64,000 bases of DNA from contig CM057009.1 of the NCBI GenBank assembly GCA_029891345.1, positions 289,798,966 to 289,862,965 on the forward strand. Reading direction: 5' to 3'. Shown one piece after another: positions 35,001 through 45,984 of the stretch. The position numbers were made by a program, and so were the translations under genes. The stretch comes from Dryococelus australis (Eukaryota; Arthropoda; Insecta; Phasmatodea; Phasmatidae). Each line of letters opens with the position of its first letter. Positions within the stretch are counted from its first letter, which is position 1. The notes below the pieces were generated by a model. It ran no database searches. It worked only from the letters and a program-made list of their open reading frames with translations, and was not told the DNA's origin.

Positions 35001-36720
35001 GTTGGCAGCTGCAGCAAGGTGTTTGTTTGGATATGTTTACAGATAAATTTTTCTTAAGGAAAATACTACTGCAGTAGTTAAAGATGATAAAAAGAAATGT
35101 TTAGTAAAGAATGAATTTCGTTGTTAAATACATTTCCAATTGTTCGACATGCATTAAACGGTGGAGAAGTAACTATTTGTGGTGCAAAAGTTGATGGTTA
35201 TGACGAATAAAATAAAATAATAATTCATTTTCATGGTTGTTTTTATATGGTTGTCCTGATTGTTATTCACCAGACATAATAAATAATTGTAACAATTAAA
35301 GTATGGATGATTTGCTTACTAAATCGAACAATCGAACGAAAATTTTAAGACAAAATAGTTACAAAGTAAGGGAAATGTGTGCTTGCAAATGGAAAAAAAA
35401 TAAGTTTACAAAAATAATTTAGAAAAAAAATAAAAATGCGATAGCGTCATTACAACCTGGAGATGCATTTTTTGATGGTAGAACAAATGCTACAAAATTA
35501 AAAGTTTCAGGAAAAAATTAATATATGTAGACATATGTAATTTATATCCAACAGTGATGTTTTATGATAAATATCCTGTTGGACATCCTATTAAAATATT
35601 TAACCCTAAATATTGTAAATTTTACCACCACGAAATTCGTATCATCCAGTACTACCTATAAAGCAAGAAAAACTTTTGTTTACTTTTTGTTCAAAATGTG
35701 TTGCAAAGAAAATAAGGAGAATGTAAACATAGTGAAAAAGAAAGAGCAATGGATTGAACATGGACTACATTAGAATTAAATAAAGTTATTGAAAAATGTT
35801 TTAAATTACTTAAAATTCATTAAGTTTGGCAATTCAAACAAAGAAGCAATAACATGTTTAGAAATCATATTAAAACATCTATGAAAATAAAATTAGTATC
35901 TAGTCCTTGGGAAGACGATTATAAATCAGAAGAATAATATATGCATGTTATTAAAAATGAACAAAATGTAGATTTAGACATTGAAATAATTGAACAAAAT
36001 TCTAGAAAACCTGCTGTAGGAAAAATTGGTTTAATCACTTTTTTGGGGTGAATTTCGACACAGGCAAAATTCAACACAAACAGAATATGTTACTGATCAT
36101 GTTTGTTGGTGTGAATTGTTATTAGATGTTAGAATAGAAATAAATAATGTTATTTATATCAAATAAAAAATAATTGAAGTATCATATATGTACAGTGACA
36201 AATATGTAAAAGATAGCATTTCAACAAATATATTTATTGCAACTTTTACCACTTTAAATGGTAGATTATGTTTATATGAAATGTTACAAAAATTTATTGA
36301 TAAAGTAATATATTATGACACAGACAGTGTAGCTTATATTGACGATGGTAAAAATATTGTTAAAACAGGTTGTATGCTTGGTGAATAGAAAGACGAATTT
36401 AGAAAAAATCATTAAGGTAGAAATTGGATAATTACTGATCCAAAAAGCTAGTGTTACAAAACTTTTTTGGGAAAACAAGTTACGAAAGTTAAATGATTCA
36501 CTCTAGATCACGAAAATGCTTTACAATTGAATATGAAATCAATGGTTGAAATAGTACAAAAACTAAGAAAAATGTAATTATAAAAAACAATATGATTACA
36601 AGAGATAAAAAAAATTTGGTGAATAAGTTCAGGGCTAAGGAATTTAATTTTAATTATGACAAATGCATGATTTTGAATGAAAAAGACTGTATTATAGATA
36701 CATGACTACAGGAGCATTAA
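32026..36720 (+). pseudogene. PolB: Polinton protein-primed family-B DNA polymerase, broken
   Basis: Family-B polymerase pieces occur in the right order from ATG 32,026: an N-terminal Lys-rich region; exonuclease-side segments at about 32,840-34,110 including HDEHYDVI, a Cys-rich insert at 33,310-33,650 (CRKCNRYGFG, CKMCNKICRR) and a THHSKGYDLYFNF-type motif at 33,895; KRGYFPHFF at 34,100; DPFGY at 34,350; a Tyr-Pro (SLYP-type) motif region near 35,530-35,590; and the palm motif YYDTDSVAY at 36,310-36,340. The zinc-binding insert and protein-primed-type order are characteristic of Polinton enzymes, which copy the linear element from its ends. The gene is cut by an LTR-like repeat at 34,393-35,030 and has many frameshifts and stops, so it is not functional. 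Divergent from the small gene at 31,377. Confidence in the family is high; ends are approximate. Confidence 0.93.
34393..35030 (-). mobile_element. LTR-like repeat, copy 2, inserted in the Polinton polymerase
   Basis: A GC-richer block interrupts the polymerase just after its DPFGY motif. On the minus strand: TATA box GGTATATAAGG (about 34,880), GC-rich leader with GGCGGCC, AATAAA (about 34,480), GATCCCCC, and an end at GGGCCACA. The same order is found at 18,640-19,450. TG...CA termini and a target duplication are not certain; candidate flanks are GTTAC and GTTTAC. The simplest reading is a solo LTR. Short frames in it are GC shadows. Confidence 0.6.
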
Positions 36721-36784
36721 ACAATTAATTTTATATTCTATATTATTATATTCTATTATATATATATGTTAAGAATTCAAAAAA

Positions 36785-37470
36785 TTATGTAAAATTTTAA
36801 ACAGTTAAAGTTTCTGAAACAATACCGATATTGGAACCATCAAAACCAATTAGTTTACCATTTTCATCTCTAATTTCTAAAACAATATGTTTAAACCATT
36901 CATTATTAATAGAATCTGTAAAACCAAACATAAAATTTGGTGGAAAACTACCAGTTATTACTGTTTCTAATTGGTTAGACTCATATTTTTAGAACATTAC
37001 ACATGCCAAGTTACAAGGAACATTTATTGTTTTAAATTGATTAAAATTAGGTAATTTAGTGTCTATAACAATTTTGTCTTTTTCAGTAAATATATTTCTT
37101 TCAAAACAATGCATAAAGGATAATCGATAGTCAAATTAAATAATAACCATAGTAGTAATCAATTTTTTTAAATTTGTCTGATGTTATTTCAATGTTATTT
37201 GTTGAAAATGGTATAGTGGAATTTATAGTATCTTTTAGTGATTCAATATTGTATCGGCCTATATGAATAGTTATATCTTCATTTTTCTAACAACTGAAAC
37301 TCAATTTTTCAATTGTTGTTATAGTATTGTTGTTTATATTCGGTGTTACAAATTTTGTACAAAAAACTAATTAAAGCAATTTAGTTATCTTTGTGAATGA
37401 TATAATGAAGTTTCTTCTATAGAATTGAATTATTATTTGTTAACTTAAATACATTATTGTTCATTTAATG
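36785..37470 (-). pseudogene. Polinton structural-type protein, broken
   Basis: The minus strand reads from a Met-Asn-Asn start near 37,462 through protein-like sequence in shifting frames. The clearest part (about 37,170-37,280) is ITIHIGRYNIESLKDTI with STNNIEI after it, a pattern I associate with a conserved Polinton protein of the minor-capsid or penton class. About 230 codons are expected from the span. It lies between polymerase and ATPase, convergent with the polymerase, where capsid genes are found in other Polintons. The assignment to a particular capsid role is inference; being a real decayed gene is well supported by residue composition. Confidence 0.45.
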
Positions 37471-37550
37471 AAAAAAAGATCATGTTAAATGAAAAAAGTT
37501 GGTTGGGGTGTTGGTGTCTTATTTTCCAGAAAAAATCTAAAAATAAGAAA

Positions 37551-38145
37551 ATGGTAAACTATTGCTCGATAACAAAAGAGCAGTAACTGTAGGCCCTAGA
37601 AGCTGTGGTAAAACTAATCTGATGATGAATTTTATTGGAAACTAGGACAGTTAAATTTTATTAAATTGTATGTTTGTTCAAAAAGTTTAAACCAATCAAA
37701 ATATATTCAATTAGAAAATTATGTCGATACATATTGCAAATTACTAAAAGTTAAAGATAAAAGGTATTCTTTTTAATAATAATGATGAAATGATACCTTT
37801 AGATAAATGTGAAAGTGAGTCTCTAGTTATATTTGACGATGTTATTTTAGACAATCAAGATATAATTTGTGAATATTTTATGAGGGGAAGACATAAAAAC
37901 ATCGATGTGGTCTATTTAGCTCAAACTTATTCTAAAATACCAAAACAATTGTTAAGAAATAATACAAATTTTCTATGTATACTTACACAAGTTGATACTA
38001 ATTTAAAACATATTTATAATGAATTTGTTGGTAGAGACATGCCTTATAAAAAGGTAAAGAAATTTGTGCAAAATGTTGGGCCAAGATTATTGTTTTATTG
38101 CATTAGATTTGATATAAAACATGAACGAAGGAATGTAAAGAAATA
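37551..38145 (+). pseudogene. Polinton genome-packaging ATPase (FtsK/HerA type), broken
   Basis: A P-loop VGPRSCGKTNL is read at 37,589-37,620 and a Walker B SLVIFDDVI at about 37,812-37,840, followed by a C-terminal part (RHKNIDVVYLAQTYSKIPK) that includes the sensor-type Gln-Thr. The last 118 codons (37,790-38,145) are one intact frame; the first 80 codons are in another frame, with a frameshift near 37,760. The total of about 200 codons matches Polinton/adenovirus-like packaging ATPases, which pump DNA into capsids. Sits between two minus-strand genes. Confidence 0.88.
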
Positions 38146-38284
38146 AAATCAAACAATTTATTAAATTTTATATATTTTTTAAACATGTTTACCTTAAAAT
38201 AAACATTAAAGCAAATGTTAAAATGAATGTTAAAACAACAAGCATAGCATTTTTGCATTTCATATTAGTTAATTTAAAAAATAA

Positions 38285-38919
38285 TTTAAATCCACAAAAC
38301 ATCTGTTTTATTAATCCAAGATTTATGAGGATTATCAAAACCCAACCATTTAATACAAATTTTATCTTCTTTAGTTTTTAAGAATTTTTTAACTAAATAT
38401 TTATTGAGATAATTTGTTAGCATTATTTTATATGCATAAAAATTACCTCTCATTTCTTCTCCATCAATATATTTAAATTTATAAGGTGATACATCATAAT
38501 TTAAAACCTCAAAAATAATAAATAATTCTGTTGTCCAATTAGCATTATTACTTTATTCAAAAATTCACTTAGTTATGCTTAAACAGACAAATTGTCAACT
38601 TCACATTTTGGTTTAGCAAACATAAATTATTTATATAAACCTTTTTTTCTTATTAACTTCTATAGGTTTCATGCCAATAGTTCTATGTTTTGTAATGTTG
38701 TATTCTTTTATTAAATTTTCTAATATATTTACATAATTAAAATTACCATTCAAAGCAAATTTCTTGCTTGTTTTTTAAATTTTCATTGTGGGTTTAAATC
38801 ATACTGCGACAGTAGCTTTTAATTCGCTAAATATAGAATAGTGATTGATGTTATATTTTTGCATAAGATCTTTAAATGTTTTATTATAAAATTCCAGAAC
38901 CATTATCACTTTGTAAATT
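38285..38919 (-). pseudogene. Polinton integrase, C-terminal part with chromodomain
   Basis: The reading begins at the insertion point of the gypsy element (38,919) with LQSDNG, which carries the second catalytic Asp, then, after a one-base shift, EFYNK with the catalytic Glu and the typical NHYSIFSELKAT. Further down (about 38,290-38,400) comes ICIKWLGFDNPHKSW, a chromodomain-like aromatic cage segment typical of the C-terminus of Polinton integrases. Several frameshifts. The N-terminal half is at 43,699-43,990 beyond the retrotransposon. The enzyme inserts the element into host DNA with 6-bp duplications, as seen at the ends here. Confidence 0.9.
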
Positions 38920-40246
38920 TGTTACGCCCCTTCAGGGCATAGTGGGGATAAAGGAAGGCAAGGAGAAGGATGCACATGATTTTAAAAAAAATCAAGGAAG
39001 CATGGACACAAAAATTCCAAAATCAACACAAATATATTGAAGCCCATCTATACATCACCGACAACAACAATTTTACAACTTTATTTGAAACATATAAATT
39101 GCCTTCGAAAATTTTTGTTGCTTGCTACCAATCGGAGAACATAGGGAAGGAGAAAACAAACATTCACTGGAACAGACAGAAAAACAACAATATTAATATA
39201 TCCTGAGAAATCACCCAACCTGAATAAACACTTGTTAAATCCCATTTTTTAAAAAAAAGGTAAATTACCCCCTGAGTAAAGCAAGCAACATTACAACTTA
39301 AAATGGAAATTACACATGATGATTCACTAAAGAGTACAACATGGAATACTAATTTCAATAACATCATTGGGAAGGAGCAAAAATCCTCATTAAACTTAAC
39401 CATGAGCATAAAGGAATGCCATAAAATATCCACTAAACTCCTTGGCAGTAAAATTCTTTCGGTAAATCATAGTCTAGGAGACCATTCCTACAGCACACCA
39501 AAAAAAAAAGGAAGAAACCACATGTTACTAACATTCCCATTAAATACCATACTAAAAATTCACACAAGCAAAACCGTGAAGAAACACTTCCCTACAAAAA
39601 TCCATTTACACAACATTTGCTTTAAAAAACACTACTAAAAAGGGAATTCTTCCCCCAGCATAACAGCAACCTACATTCATTGCAATACTTAACTTGCGTA
39701 CTCATAGTACGTGAAAACGCATCTAGAATGCTGAAGCCCCGAAGTACGAAGTGGTGCAGACATGATCTATCGTCGGCCAGCATGCGCAACTCGATGAGAA
39801 ACATTGCGAGGCTGAACTTGTTGCCAGTAGTTGCCACCAGACAGGGCTCGGCCGTGCCAGGAGCACCACATGCCTCTCTTCAGTAAAGCTCAATGCTTGG
39901 AAGCATTCAGGTGTGCGCTAGCATGGAAATGAGGGAGGGGGGAGGGAAAAAACCCTTTTCTGCTGCAAAAATAGTGCCTCTTCAAATAGTAACCCCTCAT
40001 CAAACAAAATAACAGTTTATTAATGATGAGGGCAACCAAGCAGACTTTGTAACCAAGTTCATTTACATTACAATAGCAGCATTGAAACGAACTCCAAGTA
40101 ATTTGTAGGCATCACACATTTCACCAGCTGGCGGGGTGAAAAATAAATCGTTCAGGCAGGACAGTTTTTTGGTAGGACAGGAGTACTCACAAAATATTGT
40201 TTGCATTTGCTGATTGACACATGTGTCACACTTGCAGCAGGTCTTC
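38920..40246 (-). repeat. Gypsy 3' LTR
   Basis: 1,327 bp. Shares with the other LTR the blocks GAAGAAACACTTCCCTACAA, CTGAAGCCCCGAAGTACGAA and ATCACACATTTCACCAGCTG. It carries about 500 bp near its low-coordinate end (about 38,985-39,540) that the other LTR lacks. Confidence 0.9.
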
Positions 40247-40519
40247 AATTCTCCCACAAATTGGAAGATAGATGCAGGGGTCTCTTTTCCAAACCCAGAG
40301 AAGCTGATGGATGAGGCCCACAGTTGAAAACAGCCCCCGAGTCTTCTGCTGTTGAACTCCAGTTACTCTGGCTGGGTGGAAAGGAATACAGAAAACAGAA
40401 ATGTAGTAGGGAGGAGATGTTTGCTTAACTAACATACCGAAACTGAAACTGCCAATAATGCCCCATTGTGTTACTTCACCATAAAAATATGCAATATTGG
40501 CCATTGTACTTAAGGCCTA

Positions 40520-41403
40520 ATTTTGCTGAGAAGGAATCAAGCATTCAAGATAAATGATAAGTCCTTACAAGAACTAAATCACCAACCTTGTAAGAAACAT
40601 AATCATATAGCTCGACCTGCGCCCTACGTATATGGCGATAGCATTTCTTGAGATGATTGGTAGCATACTCCTAGAATTCATTTCACTCCCCTACATTTAC
40701 ATTAAATGTAAGTCCCAGGAATTTAGAAGAGGATGTAAGAATCTCCGACCAAAGAACACTTCTTGCGGCGTCAAATGTGTAGCAGCATTTACACAAGAAT
40801 TCAAGGCCAACATTATTACATGGATCTATTTATGCCAATCTGTCCAAACATCATTATGATAGGCAACAAGTGCAGCCTTAATGGTACTATTATACCACTC
40901 GGCCATATTAGCTAGAGGGTAATAAGGTGTTCTATTTGCCAAACAAACTCCCCAAGAAAAGCTATATTTGATAACTATGTGGAAGTAAAGTTTCTCACAT
41001 TACCAGTAACAACTTGGGCGGGTGAACCAAAATAACAAAACACGTGTTCCTGCAAGATCTTACATACAGTAGGGGCCTTCTGGTCTCTCATGGGGAATAA
41101 CAAAACAAACTTTGAATATCCATCAACCAGAACCAATAAATAATTAAAACCCATCTTAGATCTAGGTAGATGGCCAAACATATCCTTATAGACTCTTATC
41201 CAGACAAAACTAGTTGGTGAACTACTAAACTGACCTTGGGCTCTACTGTTAGGGGCCTTTACCTGCTGGCACATATCATATTGTATCACCCAATCTCTAA
41301 TTTGTGATTGCATTTCTGGCCCAAAAAAATTGTTGTTCAATATGCTGCAAAGTGCTTTCTTGCCCCTGATGAGCGCCCAAATAAGAGTTATGGAAATAAT
41401 CAA
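40520..41403 (-). pseudogene. Gypsy integrase domain, mutated
   Basis: Open from 41,403 to 40,975, then continuing with shifts to about 40,560. It shows the remnant of the HHCC finger (QYDMCQQVKAPN, where the first Cys of the CxxC is Tyr), the first catalytic region (VYKDMFGHLPRSKMGFNYLL, LVDGYSKFV), then VTGNVRNFTS where the second catalytic Asp is replaced by Gly, and TPYYPLANMAEWYNSTIKAA with the catalytic Glu retained. So the active site has lost one of three acidic residues, apart from the frameshifts. Family assignment is secure. Confidence 0.9.
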
Positions 41404-41715
41404 AACTTAATGTTCAAATAAGCAGCCGGAAATTGCTTCAGAACATTTACCTGCTCCTGAATTTCTCGATCACACACAAACTCATCAGTGTCAAAGATTC
41501 TAGACAAACTGTCCGCTACACAATTGTCTTTTCCCTTTACATGAATAATATCAAATGAAAAATTACTAAGGCGTTTGATCCACAAGCCTAATTTACCCAA
41601 AGGTTTCTTGGAATTCCAAAGTCATGTTAAGGCTTGCTTGTCTGTACACAGCTTAAAACGAGTACACTCCTGATAACCCGAAAATTTCTCAATCCCAAAT
41701 ACACAAGCAAAAGCT
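41400..41715 (-). pseudogene. Gypsy RNase H C-terminal part
   Basis: Starts abruptly in FGIEKFSGY-type sequence at about 41,710, then LCTDKQALT, a TGA, and the typical end KRLSNFSFDIIHVKGKDN followed by CVADSLSR. It runs into the integrase linker. Everything upstream in pol (protease, reverse transcriptase, tether) is absent, so the deletion junction is at about 41,715-41,740. Confidence 0.88.
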
Positions 41716-41739
41716 TTCTGGCTTTAAAATGGCCAGGCT

Positions 41740-42610
41740 TACAAGACCCAAAACATGTCACAGGAGATCTACTATTTTTCACTGACTTAGGCTGAGAATT
41801 ATCTGCCGGGACCATACGCACTTTACATTGGTATGCTCTGTGATTAAGTTTACCAAATTTAAAACAAACAATATTTTTTGTGGCCTTGGAGAAACTTTTA
41901 TCCAGAGCATGAGCCCTACTAATAGCAACTTCTTCACAATCTTTCACCTGCAGCGTATGTCTACATGGTGGAATAATTGTCTCAGTGGTTTTCGGACTAT
42001 CAGCTGATAATATATAAGGCAGATACTGTGGCAGCACATGATCAATAATGCTATCTACAAACTCATATTCCCTATATGGCCAATCTAAGATATCTGCCAG
42101 ACATTCTATTTTGCCTAAATATGTCAACAATGAATATCCTGGCTGTTGATTTTGTTGGAGAAACAAGAGTTGTAAATGGCCATTAATACACTCACAATAA
42201 AAAAAATTAAATAGTTCATAAACTGCAGTGCCCCAAGGTGAGCCCAATTCTCTAGCTATAATGATAATAGGTTGTAGCTCATTAGGAATATGGATCACTA
42301 AAATACCCAATATATCTTGCAAAAAAAATGAGAGTGATTTTACCCATAAAGTAACTTGTTTTAGGAACTTTACTACTTCGACTGCAGCACAACTACCAAG
42401 AGTATGAATATCACCCAAAATTCCTCCTTCATGTTTGTTGGCTACCAAAGAAAGTATGCCAACAGTGGGAGAAAAATCAGATGACTCACCACTAACTTCA
42501 TTCCCACCACAAGTAGGATCCCGTGCCAAACCACGGGCTGAAGTTCTCAACTCGTCCAAAGTCGCTTCCTGCTGCAACTCTAGAATATGAAGTTGTTGGA
42601 GCAGTTGCAT
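41740..42610 (-). CDS. gag: Gypsy Gag protein, truncated fusion frame
   Basis: ATG 42,610 opens a 327-codon frame that ends at 41,627; only the part to about 41,740 is Gag. The N-terminus is helical and Gln/Leu-rich (MQLLQQLHILELQQEA). The middle resembles the capsid region of gypsy Gag (TYLGKIECLADILDWPYREY). Near the C-terminus two zinc knuckles are recognisable but imperfect: CFKFGKLNHRAYQC, where the second Cys is Phe, and CFGSCKPGHFKARK. The last 30-odd codons are RNase H sequence read out of frame, across a deletion. Gag would coat the element RNA. It is the longest intact frame in the window. Confidence 0.85.
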
Positions 42611-42756
42611 AAGCGTTCTTTGGACAGTTGCGGCAACCAGGCTGTACCTTTAAACATTTTCAAATCAACATTTAATTTCAACTCAATAACAAACAAAGCG
42701 AACAAAGGCCAATGGAATGTGTTCAACTCTGCCTTAAGCAGAGTGGCACAGTTATC

Positions 42757-43698
42757 TGTTACGCCCCTTTCGGGCGTTGCAGGGCTAAAGCACGCCAAAA
42801 AATGAAGAATCCACCTCTTACAAACATTCCTGTAAATATCCCGCACTGAAAATTCAAAAAAGCAAAACAGTGAAGAAACACTTCCCTACAAATATCCATT
42901 TACACAAAATGCGCTAAAAAATAAACACTACTAAAACGGAAATTCTATCCCTGGCATAACAACAACCTACGTTCATTGCAATAGTTAACTTGAGTAGTAC
43001 TCTTATTACGCGAAAACGTGTCTAGCATGCTGAAGCCCCGAAGTACGAAGTGGTGTAGACATGATCTATCGTCGACCAGCCCGCGCAACTCGATGAGGAA
43101 CACTGCACACTTGCTCGGGCTGGGGACGAACATTTATAAGCGAAAACGCGGCTCGGGAAGGTTAAGGAAGCGGCAAGAATGGGGGAGAGGCGTATGGTAG
43201 GTACCAGAGTGTGCGAGGCTGAACTCGTTGCCAATAGTAGACACCAGACAGCGCTCGGCCGCGCCAGGAGAGCCGCGCGCCTCTCTTCAGTATAGCTCAG
43301 CGCTTGGAAGCGTTCAGACGTCTGCTACCCTGTCGAGGGGGGGTGGGGTGCGGCGAAGAAAACAAAGTACCTTTTTCTGCAGCAAAAATATTGCCTCTTC
43401 AAATAGTAACCGCTCTTCAAACAAAAAAAAAACAGTTTATTAATGTGGGCTACCAAATACAGACGTGGCAAATAACCAAGTAAACTTGCTAACCAAGTTC
43501 ATTAACGTCATGTAGTTCTGTAAACACACCAACCCCATAATAGCAGCATTGAATTGTACTCCAAGAAATTTGTAGGCATCACACATTTCACCAGCTGGCG
43601 GGATGAAAAATAAATCGTCCAGGCAGGACAGGAGTGCTCACATAAAATTGCTTGAGTTTGCTAATTGACACATGTGTCAGACTTGAAGCAGGGCTCCA
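42757..43698 (-). repeat. Gypsy 5' LTR
   Basis: 942 bp, shorter than the partner LTR. It has about 100 bp near 43,110-43,215 not in the partner. The many substitutions between LTRs (they are identical at insertion) show an old insertion. Confidence 0.9.
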
Positions 43699-43990
43699 AC
43701 TTGTATGGTTTTCTTTCAATCAATATAGAGTCTAATCCATTTACTTCATTTTTAGCTGTTTTATCTTTAATAGGAATAGCAAATGCATACTTTGAAAATA
43801 CATCAATAATGGTCGTAATATATTTGCAACCATTATTTATATGTGATATGCTTTTAAATTACCAGTATCCATCTCATCAATATCAATTTGCCATAAATAA
43901 TCAATTCTGTACGAAATTACTTTTCTTCTTGGAAATTTTTTTCTCGCTTGTTTATTCTGTATAATTAATTAATTATTCCTTCTCTTATTT
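43699..43990 (-). pseudogene. Polinton integrase, N-terminal part
   Basis: Minus-strand reading has YLWQIDIDEMDTGN with the first catalytic Asp and then, in a shifted frame, IIDVFSKYAFAIPIKDK, ending at the retrotransposon boundary with a short piece that leads into the C-terminal half at 38,919. The DDE layout and spacing are those of the retroviral-like Polinton integrase. The further N-terminal zinc-finger part is not recognisable above about 43,990. Confidence 0.9.
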
Positions 43991-44239
43991 TTGCAAAAAA
44001 AATAATTAAATATTGAATTATTGGAATTATATATTGAACATTTTCTTTTCTGAACTAATGGCCCATTTTAGTATTTTTATTTTTATATCATTATTTTATC
44101 AGCCTTTTTACACTTCAAGCACCAACTATTACCCATTTAATAGTAAAAAAAAATCTCTGTGTTTTGTGAATATACCTATTGTAGTCATCAACCCAACATC
44201 TTATTCAGGTATTTAATTTTATATATTTTAGAATTTAAA

Positions 44240-45060
44240 ATATCACCTATGTTAAAATGAAAACTGTTTCATAATTATTTTTTTAGATCCCTTAATAATA
44301 GTCACAGTATCGTCAGTCAAATTAACATTAACAGTAGTTATTTTGTAAAGAGTAAAACCCACCGAAAAAAAAAAGAAAATTTTAATTTTATCTAAGTGAA
44401 AAATATTCATTTTTTTCATTCCACTTTGCAGATCAGTAAAATATATGAGATTTATCTTCCTTGCATTTTTCAGCTCTTGAGTTAACAAGTGTATCACAAT
44501 AATGTAAAACTGATTGGTTTAAATTTTGCAATTTCTCATCAAAAAATCTTTTAGTGACCTTATATTTTTCATCTATAGGATTATCCATATTATTAATTCT
44601 ACGATTTTGAATAGAAACATAATATGTTTTATAAATAAAAACATTATTTATTTGATCTTATAAAGCAGAATCAATAATATTATATTTTGAATCTACATAC
44701 GTTTTTAATGCATAATCAAAAATAATAATATTGTATTTTGAATCTACATTTTTTAAAACAGATGTTTCATATTATTTATCAGTTTTATAAAATCAGCAAT
44801 AAGATTACTGAATCGTTAATGTATATTTTCTTTTAAAGCATAATCAGTTATTTCTTCATTTAAAAATATTGTATTGAATGCATATTTTTCATCTCTAGGA
44901 TCTTCTATATTAACAATTTTATGCCATAAAAAAGAAACATATGATTTTGTATAATCAAAACACTTGGAGAATTTACTTTGTAAAGAAGAAAGACTGAAAT
45001 TGCATCGTGAATCTACATTTTTTTAAAGCATAAAAATTAGTGTCAGTCATAGAATAATGA
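44240..45060 (-). pseudogene. Possible Polinton ORF with internal repeats, unidentified
   Basis: AT-rich minus-strand frames recur with similar peptides (DPRDEKYAF, NPIDEKYKV), and the DNA has repeated GAATCTACAT and TTTAATGCATAATC blocks, so the gene seems to have had an internal repeat of roughly 100-150 bp. The last open part is 44,252-44,497 with a hydrophobic middle. I do not recognise a family. It could also be a non-coding expansion between the integrase and protease genes. Confidence 0.3.
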
Positions 45061-45061
45061 A

Positions 45062-45470
45062 GAAATGATATCATGAATAGTAAATTCTCTTGAGTAATAC
45101 AATTAAACATGGATGTCCCCAAATAACTTAATTAAAATTCTGTATTCTGTTATCATTGTAAAAAATATTTCAGTTTTTTAAATAATTATTTAAATTATAG
45201 GGAATATTACCTCCAAAAGTATCAAAATAATAAATATCATTATTTTCTTTAAAATAACAAACCCAATGAGTTCCAGGATTTGATGAAATTTCGAAATTTA
45301 ACCCCACGCATTGATTTTTGTGCATTATTTTTCGTAATTCGTCCATCATATAATAATTTAGGAAATATTTTATAATTTGTTTTTTTTTGCATATTTTGCA
45401 ATATCAAAATTTGATAATGGTGATATATTCAAATTTTTTTGGTCATCCTCTTTTTCCGACTAAAGCACTT
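45062..45470 (-). pseudogene. Polinton cysteine protease (adenain/Ulp1 type), broken
   Basis: The clearest stretch, at about 45,190-45,285, is NPGTHWVCYF followed by DIYYFDTFGGNIP: the catalytic His in G-T-H-W and the Asp/Asn in YFDTFG are the hallmark of adenovirus-type processing proteases found in Polintons. An N-terminal ISPLSNFDI-type segment lies at 45,400-45,450 in another frame. The catalytic Cys region downstream (about 45,070-45,130) is degraded. About 135 codons. The enzyme would cut capsid precursors. Inactive owing to shifts. Confidence 0.85.
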
Positions 45471-45529
45471 CCTGATTTATTTTCCATTACTAAGTAATGT
45501 CTCTGTTGTTCTTCTAATTATTTTTTTAT

Positions 45530-45826
45530 TTTTTCTAGTTTATTCAACAGAATTATAAATTGCACTATCTCCACCAGCTAAAGCTCCAAGTACACCTAAA
45601 GCTGCAAATAAAATGGGTAAAAATCTTCCATCATGTAAACCATTTCCGGTTTTTTTTTTTTAATATTTTTTTTTGAGTATTGGTATTGATAAAGTTAGTA
45701 AGAAACCTTTTCCTTCATTTAAATTTTTTATTTTTCTCTCAAGTTGATCTTTTGTTTTAAAAAATCTATTCCCAAATCTCTTAATTGGTCAATGGCTATT
45801 TCAAAAGTTATACTTTTTATTTTCAT
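45530..45826 (-). pseudogene. Small Polinton protein with Ala/Gly/Leu-rich hydrophobic segment
   Basis: ATG at 45,826 starts MKIKSITFEIAIDQL. After frameshifts, at about 45,550-45,650, comes RFLPILFAALGVLGALAGG, a glycine-alanine hydrophobic helix. Small proteins with a basic helical start and such a segment occur beside the protease in other Polintons and have been compared with adenovirus pVI-type membrane-active proteins; that parallel is inference from position and composition. Confidence 0.5.
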
Positions 45827-45984
45827 TTATAAGTAAAAAATATAATTAATTAAACATTTTAATAGCCCATCCTAATTTTCTTTTTTAAAAATAGTTGGAG
45901 CAACAACCACAGAAGCAATTTTTTCACCAATTGGTATATTTTATGGTAACATTATTAATTTTACTGTAATTATTATTTATTATT

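Larger units (their letters stand above)
38920..43698 (-). mobile_element. Ty3/gypsy LTR retrotransposon inserted in Polinton integrase, internally deleted
   Basis: Two LTRs (38,920-40,246 and 42,757-43,698) flank a minus-strand gag, RNase H end and integrase. LTR ends in coding orientation are TGAAG/TGGAG at the 5' side and GGGGCGTAACA at the 3' side. A polypurine tract GTGGGAGAAT lies just before the 3' LTR (40,247-40,256). Host flanks AATT and ACTT make a weak 4-bp duplication. Protease, reverse transcriptase and the start of RNase H are missing. GC content is higher than in the host Polinton. Confidence 0.92.

Noticed and set aside
42757-42846. 88-codon minus-strand frame over the LTR/gag junction as a protein
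   Set aside because: It reads from inside the LTR into the leader, contains no Gag motif and is explained by the LTR sequence.
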